Shown: positions 45,465 through 54,277 of the stretch, piece by piece
Layout of the letters: the number at the start of each line of letters is the position of its first letter
How positions within the stretch are numbered: the first letter of the stretch is position 1
Assembly: GCA_030248195.1 (NCBI GenBank)
Contig: JASAND010028444.1
Coordinates: forward strand, 24,936 to 88,935
Length of the DNA stretch: 64,000 nt
Reading direction: 5' to 3'
From: Trissonchulus latispiculum
Taxonomy: Eukaryota; Nematoda; Enoplea; Enoplida; Ironidae
Made by a program: the position numbers and the translations under genes
Notes under the pieces: generated by a model
What the model was told of the DNA's origin: nothing
Database searches by the model: none
Seen by the model: the letters and a program-made list of their open reading frames with translations, nothing else

Positions 45465-46190
45465 CATAGGTGTGGTTGGCGAAAAAAATGGGGGTGGGGG
45501 TTTGAAAAAAGGTAGGGTGGGGGGTTTGGCAAAAAAGGGGGAGTGGGGGGGTCGAGAAAATGTCGATTTGGGGGGGAGGGGTAAGAAAAATTTTCGAGGG
45601 GGGTGTCGGCGAAAAAATGGGTTTTTCGCTAAAAAAACTGAAAATTTTTCTCAATTTTCAGCAAGTTTTAGCGATTTTTAAGGTAATAAGGCGAATTTTA
45701 GCAATGTTTCGCTAATTTTTTGAGAATTTTCGAATTTTTGGATAAAAACTTCAAAATTCAAGTAGGGGGGTTGACAGTTTTTAGGGGGGGGGGGTCGGCC
45801 GAAGGCCGATTTGGGGGGAGGAGGGGTCCCCCCACCCCTCCCCCTCCTAACACACCTATGGTGGCGGCGCCAGGGGTGGCCGGGGGCCCCGGGCTCCTTC
45901 CTTGGCGATTTGGGCCACTCCCTTTGGGGTGTCGGCTCGGCCCCCCTAGAAATTTTTTTCAGCTGTTTTTATATATATGTATATATATATATATATCTAT
46001 GTATAGTTTGAGTGTGTTAAGAAATTTTTAAAAAAATCGGCAAATTTTTGATAAAAATCGTAAAATCTATGCTAACATTTGAGAAATTTTTGGAACCTAA
46101 AATTTGCTGAAATTTGGCAAAAATTTAGGATTTCCCAAAAAAAGATTTTTGGGTCGCCCCCTCCATCAACAAATCCTGGCGCCGCTACTG
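45465..46190. mobile_element. CAGTGGCGG-type MITE containing another MITE
   Basis: Outer ends are CAGTGGCGGC at 45465 and inverted CAGTAGCGGCGCCAGGAT at 46173-46190. It is interrupted almost at its left end by the MITE 45475-45860. The flanking octamers ACCCCCAA and CACCCCAA agree at six of eight positions. It is itself inserted in a 22522-type MITE whose AT-rich centre resumes at about 46205. Confidence 0.75.
45475..45860. mobile_element. G-rich MITE, CATAGGTGTGG type, 8 bp duplication
   Basis: CATAGGTGTGGTTGGCGAAA at the left and inverted CATAGGTGTGTTAGGAGGGG at the right. A perfect 8 bp duplication GTGGCGGC lies at 45467-45474 and 45861-45868. It is closely similar to 48792-49236. It is the innermost layer of a three-deep nest. 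Confidence 0.92.
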
Positions 46191-47660
46191 CACCCCAAAC
46201 CTTTACCAAATAAATTTTTCGATTTTTATGCCAATAGTCGCATTTTCAGCCATTGCTGTTGCCAAAAACATTCAACCATGAAGTAATTTTGACAATAGAC
46301 AAAGACAGGGGTTTTAAACTCGAAAACTTGATTGGGCAACGTGTTTCTAAGTCTAAAATAAGGTCAATATTGAGTCAGAAAGTCCATAAAACCGTTAAAA
46401 AAGTGTATATATATATATTTCTAAAACAAAAAATAAATTTATTATAAAGACTTAAGCCAAAAATTTGGATTTTTTTGAAAAATTTTGCAGAATTTACCAT
46501 TGAAATACCCAATTCCAAAATTTTCTCGCCTTCCGCGTAACTACCCCCCCCCCCCTCAGACCCCACTTGGGGAGGCCGGATGCCCCCAAAATCGTTGGGG
46601 GGGGGGGGTTTGGAAAAATGGCACCTATGGTTTTTGCACCGTTTTAAAGCGATTTTAAGCACCTCAAAAGTTTTTCCGTATTCTCAAAATTCCCTCCCCC
46701 CCAACAAAATTCCGGGCGAGGGGGTTCTCCAGGTCCCCAAGCAAAATTCCCGGGGGGGGGTCTTCAGGACTTCCGTCCCGTCCCACCACCTCTGATGTCA
46801 CACCCATAGTTTCCTTTTGGGGGGGGATATCCCCCCAAAATTTTCGACCAACTTTAGCCCCCTCCAGATTTTTTGACTTAGCCTCCCCAACTTTTGGCTA
46901 CCACCCCCCCCCAACGATTTTGGACCCAGTTACCTAAACTTGGCCGAAAATGGTCATTTTTTCTAAAATTTTAACTTAAAGCACTTTAAAACGGTGCTAA
47001 AACGACTAAAACGTTAAAAACATGCCTTAGTTTTATAAAAAAGGCCAAATTACAGAAAATTTTGCATTTTCTGGCCATTTTTCGAAATTTCTGAGGTCCG
47101 AATATTGGGGGGGGGGGAGGGTTGGGGGGTCCCCCTCATCACATTTCGGAGGTCGGCCAAGATTTACCCTCCCCCTAGACCCAAAGTTCCAGGGAAACTA
47201 TGGTCACCGATGCCTCATTCATTCCTCCAAAGTTTATAAACCTCCTGATCATAGGTGTGGCTGGGCAAAAAATCTGGGGGGGGGGGGGGGTTCCTATTGA
47301 GGGTGGGGGGGGCATCCAAAAAACCCCTAAATTTTCGATTTTTTTGCCATTTTTGGCCACTTTTTGGCCAAAAATCGGGGGGCTAGCTACAAGTCTGAAA
47401 AATCTGGGGGGGGGGGGGGAAAGGAGTGGTCACGTGATGGTGACACTGTGAATCTAGCAGCCAAAAGCGGCAGCTGCGTACCTGGTATTTTTGAAAGGTA
47501 CGCGAAAAATAAAGTGTGGTACGCGAAAGTACGCGGAATTTTGTATAGGTACACGAGCATTTGCAGTCGCGTACCTCTTGCTTGGCTGCTAAGTGCACGC
47601 GCGTTCACATTTTGCGGGGCGAGGAGTGGAGGACTACCAAATTTCCAGAGCTTATATACC
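46191..47660. other. Remains of older G/C-run MITEs
   Basis: Contains the right part of the outer MITE of the nest (to about 46550). Further fragments follow with long C- and G-runs, CACCTATGG near 46622, an inverted GTTTTAGGCG-type centre near 46985, and ATAGGTGTGGCTGGGC at 47249. Copies are truncated and overlapping. No gene seen. Confidence 0.45.
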
Positions 47661-47662
47661 CC

Positions 47663-48109
47663 CATAGGTGTACCTTGAGAAATCGTTGGAGGAGGGTGTA
47701 GCCGAAATTAGGGTGGGTGGGGTCAGCCGTTTTGATTTGAGGGGGGGGGGGGTCCAGGCTAATTCGAATTTGGGGGGGAATTGTTTTGTCAAAAATTTAG
47801 AAAAAATTCGCAAACTTGCTAAAAAAGCGTTATTTCCAACTAAAAATCAAAAATATTTCTTCATTCTTGCTCATTTATTCGAAAAAACTTGGATTTTTTG
47901 CAAAAATTTCGAATTTTTCCAAAAAATTTAGAATTTTTACTAATTTTGAGGCAAAATTTTCAAAATTTTGAGGGTGGGGTCTGGCAAATTTGGGTGGGTG
48001 GGGTCTGGGATTTGGCCATTTGGGGGTGGGGTCTGCCTCCAAAATTTCGAGGGTGGGGTCGGCACTTTTCCATTTGGGGGGGAGGGGCTCCCCCCCAGGT
48101 ACACCTATG
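47663..48109. mobile_element. G-rich MITE, CATAGGTGTACC type, 8 bp duplication
   Basis: CATAGGTGTACCTTGAGAAA at the left, inverted CATAGGTGTACCTGGGGGGG at the right. A perfect 8 bp duplication TATACCCC lies at 47655-47662 and 48110-48117. The interior is nearly collinear with 42675-43083. Confidence 0.92.
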
Positions 48110-48783
48110 TATACCCCTCCCCCAACCAAATTTTTATTCCTGCTGGAGCAGGAATGTATAAAATTAGTTTTCGCTATGTTTATCGTGTATTTGCTCTACT
48201 TCACCACACTGGGGCCCTATCTTTAACACAGGGCTAGTATAGGGCACGTTTTTGAACACGTAATTTATGCAAATTAGGTTAGCAGCTATTTAAGCGACCG
48301 ATTTTGCTGTCCTCTCGCAATTGTCAACTGCCAGCAATCTAAAAGGTTGCACTTTTTTGGGCGCAAGAGTGTAGCTTGAGAGCTCACTCAGGCGTTAGGG
48401 ACACAAACAATACTCAGTTGCAGCTCAACAGACCTGAACTGAAAAAGTGAAAACATTTTTCTTGGACATTGCCAACGAAATAAGAAACCCCACAACGAAT
48501 TAAAGATCATTGTTTATGATCATATGGAATTATTTCTTTGTCTCATCATAAAAAGTTAGACAGGCTAGAAATGGATGACCTGTAATTATCACCGTACTGT
48601 ACCAATACAGTAGTTCACAGAAATTTCATAACACTGAACTTTGTGTCTTCTACATAAACTTGACACTAAACTAGAATGTGTTCTCGTCCAGGATTAATCG
48701 CTAAGTAACTAGGTGACCTTTGCTATACAAATGTAATCAAGTGAGTGCTGGAAGAGTAGCAGTCTGAGTTGTCACGTTCTATG
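48110..48783. other. Unique-looking sequence between two MITEs
   Basis: A rare stretch without G/C runs. I looked for exons and found no convincing coding signal on either strand. Confidence 0.4.
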
Positions 48784-48791
48784 TTTGTGAC

Positions 48792-49236
48792 CATAGGTGT
48801 GGCTGGCGAAAAAAGTGGGGGTGGGGGTTTGAAAAAAGTAGGGTGGGGGTTTGGCAAAAAAGGGAGGGGGGGTCGCGAAAAAGTCGATTTGGGGGGAGGG
48901 GTAAGAAAAATTTTCGAGGGGGGGGGTCGGCGAAAAATCGGTTTTTCGCTAAAAAACTGAACATTTTTCTCAATTTTCAGCAATTTTTAGCGATTCTTAA
49001 GGTAAAAAGGAGAATTTTAGCAATTTTTCGCTAATTTTTTGAAAATTTTCGAATTTTTGGCTAAAAACTTGCAAAAATCCGGGTAGGGGGTTGAAAATTT
49101 TTAGGGGGGGGGGTCGGCCGAAGGCCGATTTGGGGGGAGGGGTAGAAAAATTTTTTAGGGGGGGGGGGTCTGCGACCCCTCCATTTTGGGGGGGGGTGGG
49201 GTCCCCCCCCCCACCCCCCCCCCTAACACACCTATG
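48792..49236. mobile_element. G-rich MITE, CATAGGTGTGG type, 8 bp duplication
   Basis: CATAGGTGTGGCTGGCGAAA at the left, inverted CATAGGTGTGTTAGGGGGGG at the right. A perfect 8 bp duplication TTTGTGAC lies at 48784-48791 and 49237-49244. The target is otherwise non-repetitive, so the ends are unambiguous. Multiple G5-G11 runs lie on the plus strand and a long C-run just inside the right end. Confidence 0.94.
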
Positions 49237-49244
49237 TTTGTGAC

Positions 49245-51637
49245 ATGTACAAAAATGGAAGCAATTGGAAAACTTAATACGTATATATATTAGGGCGGTT
49301 TATAAACAGTTGAAGACAATTTACAGCATTTCCTATAGAAATTCATAAAGGTCAACAAAGGAATATTGCCCCTTTTGGGGCTAACTTGTTGAAACTATGG
49401 GTACCCCCTCCATAATTTGGACCTCAGAAATTTCAAAACTGCAAAATTTTCTGAATTTTAACACTTTCTCCTTCAAAATAAGGTTTGTTTTTAAGGTTTT
49501 ATGCGTTTTATATCATTTTACAGCGATTCAAACCAAAATTTGTGAACATTTTTCAAAAATAACTAACTTTTTGGTCCAAAAATTGGGGGGGCGGTGGTTG
49601 CCGAAGGTTGGGGGAGGGTAAGTCAAAAAATCTCAGGGCAGGCAAAACCTGGATGGGTGGGGCAGCCGGTTTAGACTTTCAAGGTGGAATGGGGTCCTAC
49701 TCCTGGAAATCTGATTTTGGGGGAAATATATATTTCGTCAAAAATTTAGACAACAGCGAATTTGATAAAAATATAATATTTACAACTAAAAATCAACAAG
49801 TTTTGTGCATAATGGCAATGGGCATTCGAAAGATTGGACGTTTCGCCAATTTTCCAATTTTTTAGCCAAAGTTAATTTTGAGGGTGGGCGTCTGGCAAAT
49901 TTCAGTGGGTGAGGAGGGCATACGTATGCAGGCTTGCTTGGAAGGGCCCTCCCATGGGACTGGCCGGGTTTGGAATGGGTTCTGGTATGAGTTTGGAACG
50001 CCAAAAATGAGTGCTAAATACCCTTATTGGATGTGGTTCGCCCAGTTTATGCATCTTTTGCGTGCACGAAAACGTATTGAGCCTCATTTCGCTTCTTTAA
50101 TTCAAAGAACGCTTTGAAAAAATTCCTCAGGCGTTACAAATTTGAAAAATTTTTCAACTCCCCACCAAATTTTAGCATTCTCCCCCCGAAAATTTTTTCT
50201 GGCTACGCTAGTGGGTCTGGCCAAAAATGATTCGGAACGCCTGAATTACCCTATAGGCAACTTATAGGCGAATAGGAGACAAAATTTTTTTGATCAATCA
50301 GTTTTATTGATCGGATGGATCTCTCGGTTCGATTTTTGAAATAAATTCATTTAATTTCATCAGCCATAAGAGACCCTTAGGGCACTTTTTCAGCCAGATC
50401 GGAGTCAAAAAATTTGTTTACCTAGTTTTGGTAATTTTTGGAGGACCTCCCTCTCCCAGCCTTTTTTGGATGTGGGGCGTCCCGTTCCCACTTCCATAGT
50501 TTCTCTGGAACTTTGGGTCTGGGGGCGTAAACCTTGGCCTACCTCCGAAATGTGATGGGAGGTACCCTCCCCAGAAATTTCGAAAAATGGCCAAAAAATG
50601 CAAAATTTTCAGTAATTTTGCACTTTTTTCATCAAAATAAGGAAAGTTTTTAACGTTTTAGGCGTTTGTGCACCGTTTTAAAGCGATTTTTGGTAAAAAT
50701 TTTAGAAAAATTTTACAAAAAATGACCATTTTTCGGCCACTTTGGGTCCAAAAATCGTTGGGGGGGGGGTGTCGGGGGCACTAGCGTAGCCAGAAAAAAA
50801 TTTCGGGGGGGGGGTGCAAAATATTGTCTGGGGGGCGCGGCCCCCCAGAAGCAGAGAAATTTTTCTATTTCGTGACCTTCGTGGAATTTTTACTGAGCAT
50901 TCGTTGAAATTACAATAATTTTAAGGCGCAGTGCGTGTTCATGCACCCAAATGATGCAAAGGTGGTCAAAGTGTACCAGATAGGGAAATTGGTACTCATT
51001 TTTAAGCGCTAAACACGTATTATACGTAACGGAACAATGCAGCGCCGAAGGCGCGAAAATTTTTGAAAAATGGGCGTTTTACACACGACAGGAAAAACCT
51101 AGCCAGTTTATGCTGCAAACTAAAAAGTTTTTTAGTGCTTTACGAAGGCAATTTGTGCGTCGGTAAACAACAAGCCTAGGCTAAATAAGCGATGCTGAAC
51201 ATGATGGAACGCTCAGAATTGGTCTACGCCTTCAGGATGTGCTTCGACCAAAGTGTTTTTTCCCGATGACTGGCTTTTTTCCCGATTTTGGCTTTTTCCC
51301 CAGGAAATTAATCACAAAGTGCTCTCTATATATAGCTACGGTCCAGAGAAGTCATTAATACATGAAAATAATCCGTAGGGGTTGCCATTCTTCAAACTAC
51401 AAGAATTTTCCCATAATTCCAAAAAATGAGTTCTACACGTCCAAAAGTCTGAAAAAATGGCGTTTTTCCCGATTGACTATAAATGCTAACAACTGAAGCT
51501 GATAAGAATGTGATACACCTATAAGCGAAACCCCAAATATATATATATATATACGTACTTGCACTCTTCTTGTGGAGCATTTGTGTTAGTTGTAAACCCT
51601 TCTAAATTTCTGTTTAGACAACTCGTGTTTCTTTAAC
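49245..51637. other. Repeat-rich region upstream of MON1
   Basis: Fragments of G/C-run MITEs. Inverted copies of CACTAGCGTAGCCAGAAAAA occur at about 50188-50210 (right end of one element) and 50779-50800 (left end of another). There is an unrelated AT-rich stretch at 50860-51600 with a (TA)n tract at 51538-51552. MON1's promoter should lie close to 51600; no distinctive motif is evident. Confidence 0.45.
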
Positions 51638-53272
51638 ATGAGTGCTGCTGTTTCTTGTGAAAAGAATGATCATAGAAAGGAAAACACCGGCTGCTCTGAA
51701 AACAATGTTGGGGAGGAAGAAGAGGTGGAGGACGTTGATCTGTCCAGTGACTCCATTGCCCCCGGCGTCTGTTCAGGGGAGTCTCTGTTTCCTCCACCTG
51801 TTGACAAGGCGCGTCATCGTGTGTCAACCATTGCGGAAATCTGTGGAGCCGCTGGATTCCTGCCGCCCTCTGGTTCCAGTGGGACTGATCTGGAATCGCT
51901 GTCAAACGGGATGTCTGGTTCCGGCTCTGAAGAGTTAGAAACAGAATCAGGGACCCGAGGACTTCTTGACTCTGCTGAACCCTCTTGTTCGGGTGTCAGT
52001 GGAAGGAGTAATGACGATGACTCATCGTCTTCGACTGCCGATGCTGCCGCTGTCATACAGCGACAGCGGTCCGAAGACCATAAGCGAGCTGAAGAGGATC
52101 CCTGGCTGATGATTCAAAAATCTGACACGCATATTTTTGTTCTTTCTGAGGCGGGAAAGCCAATCTATTCCAGGTTTGTAGCTTTTGCTTTGGTTCATAG
52201 TTTCTGTTTTGCACTCAGCGTTACAGCTGGTAAATTGTTGTATGGTTTTTACTTTTTAACTGGGTTTCCCCACTGCTTTTGGTTTCCCCCACTTTTTGGC
52301 CTTTCCCCAACTCACTAAAAGATGAACAGAAAATAAAGAAGTTTTTATGTTTTTCAACGTGTTCATTACTCGCCGGATTTGTTTGATTAAAATCGTCTAT
52401 GTTAGTACTAAAACTAAATTATTTGAGCATTATTCTGCTTTGTTAATTAATAAGTGAACTTACGTGAAAACGTAGTTAATTTTTTGTTGTTAGCTATTTA
52501 TATCTATCATTCCACCATTTTTGATCCAGTGAGGAAGGACTGTGTGCCCCACGCTACTTTTACTTCTAGACAAAGTAAACTCAGTATACGTGTCTGGCTT
52601 TTTCCTAGGCAAAAATTTCTGGGGGGGGGGAAGTCGGGGGGGGGGGCTGGGATTTCTGGGGGGGGAAGAAAAATTTTTCAAAAAAATGCCTAAAAATAGC
52701 TATTTTTTGCTGCTAAGCTAAAAAATTAACTGTTTTTAACTTAAATTTAAGCTTAAAATAGCTTAAAAATGCTTAAAAACGGGTTAAAATCCGGCGAAGC
52801 CGGAAAATTTTTTCAAAATTTACCCTCAAAACCCTATTTTTCCGGGCATTTTGGAGTTCTGGGGGGGAAGGCCCGAATCCTGGGGGGGCGACCCAAGTCT
52901 AGGGGGGGAACGAAATTCTGGGGGGGGGGTGGCCCCCCCCCCCACCCCGTAGGAAAAAGCCAGCGTGTATTGTACAATGACATTTGCTGTCTTAGTTCTT
53001 GAGACAGTGTATATATACGTATTCGTACATATGCTTATTTTCTTGGTTACAGAAGAGGCAGTGAAGAGCTGTTGTCGTCAGTGATGTCTGTTGCTCAAGC
53101 CTTGTATTCAGTGATAGCCAGTAACAGTGATAAGCTGTTAAGCATACAGGCTGGTCGCTCAACTCGCTTAGTCTTTCTGTATAGATCGCCATTGCTACTG
53201 GTAGCCAGTTCTAGATATCACTTTGAAACTATTTCCCACATGAGATTACAACTTGAGTATGTTTATCAGGCG
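51638..53272 (+). CDS. MON1: MON1 (vacuolar fusion protein), first two coding exons (partial)
   Basis: MON1 with CCZ1 forms the GEF that loads GTP on Rab7 during endosome maturation and vacuole/lysosome fusion. Exon 1 is 51638-52173 (donor GTTTGT), exon 2 is 53053-53272 (acceptor TTACAG, donor GTGAGT). They join in phase 2 to give 252 codons. Residues 1-160 are an acidic, Ser-rich, presumably disordered tail (GEEEEVEDVD, DDDSSSS). Longin domain 1 begins with HIFVLSEAGKPIYSRRGSEE, the family signature, and continues through RLVFLYRSPLLLVASS. Vertebrate and fly MON1 exceed 500 residues, so about half is missing; I found no further exon up to 64000. The intron contains a G-rich MITE. The start Met gives the usual disordered N-terminus but could differ by upstream exons. 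Confidence 0.9.
52594..52963. mobile_element. G-rich MITE, CTGGCTTTTTCCTA type, 5 bp duplication, in MON1 intron
   Basis: CTGGCTTTTTCCTAGGCAAA at the left and inverted CTGGCTTTTTCCTACGGGG at the right. A perfect 5 bp duplication CGTGT lies at 52589-52593 and 52964-52968. The interior has G8-G10 runs on both sides of an AT-rich centre holding CCGGCGAAGCCGG. It ends about 90 bp before MON1 exon 2 without touching the splice site. Confidence 0.9.
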
Positions 53273-53585
53273 GTGAGTGTTGTTTATGTGAGAAGATGAG
53301 ATATCGTCACCCATGGCTCTGTTTTGTATTGCATTTATCACTATTTGATGTGTACAAATATGGCAAAACAATTGAATACATTTCCATGGTAGGTAATCAT
53401 CAGGAACCAGGGGTGGTATTTTTACAGGGAGCCCCCGAAATTGCCCTCCCCCCGAAACTGGTCGCTCACCGGGATTTTGGGCTCCCCCTTAATGAGGTCT
53501 ACATTTTCGTTCTGAATGGGTACGTAAATTTTCAAAAATTTTCCGGTTTTGTCGGGGATTTTTTCGTAAAATGGCTATTTTTAGC

Positions 53586-53629
53586 CTAAATTATGTAGGG
53601 GCGCGATAGCGCCCCTCCCCTACATAATA
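53586..53629. other. Short perfect-stem hairpin
   Basis: ATTATGTAGGGGCGCGATAG followed by CGCCCCTCCCCTACATAAT folds into a stem of about 17 bp with a small internal asymmetry and loop. It lies at the edge of a G/C-run repeat fragment (53410-53590) just after MON1 exon 2. Confidence 0.6.
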
Positions 53630-54061
53630 TGGGTGTAAAGGCGTCTGCGCGGCCCTCTGGAGACCGTGTTGGCCTGGTGCCAGCTAATTAGAGGTCCGGG
53701 AGGGATAAAAATGTTACCATCGTAAAGTACTCGAGTAGTACTACAAGTACCACCATACTTTTGGTTAAAATTAGGAACTTCGAAATTTTGCACTAGGCGA
53801 GAGTTACCGTGCGGTTGTTTTTTTCTCGGTTAATAACGCTTATTGGAAGTGCATTTTCTAGCGAAGTGTTGGAACGATGTGGGCATTTTGGTCCAATGCT
53901 ACTATGATAGACAAGACAAGACAAGACAAGAGTTTACTTGAAAGAAATTGAAAATTTATTAGTACAAATACAGGTTACACACAAAGAAAATATTATATTC
54001 GCACTATAATTAACAAATTTTACAAATCAATCAAGAAGGACGGGAAAAAGACCGGCGCCGG

Positions 54062-54277
54062 TCACCTTAGCCCCCGCCCTCTTAAAAATTTACTAAGATC
54101 AACTGTAGCAAGTTTCAACTTAAGAGTACTCACTGAATTAGAATTTACAACATCGGCTGGTAATTCATTCCACACGTTAACCACACGCCAACTAAAAAAG
54201 TTTTTGGTTATCGAAAGTTTAGCCCTAGATACTGGTCTAATTCGCAAATTATGCCCTCTAGTCCCACTATCTTGACA
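54062..54277 (-). pseudogene. ORF2 C-terminal tail, separated by an in-frame stop
   Basis: After the TAA at 54278-54280 the same frame continues without interruption for about 70 codons to another stop. It contains NFFSWRVVNVWNELP, the conserved C-terminal motif of CR1/L2-type ORF2 proteins. The TAA therefore looks like a single inactivating substitution or an early stop peculiar to this copy. Confidence 0.8.
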
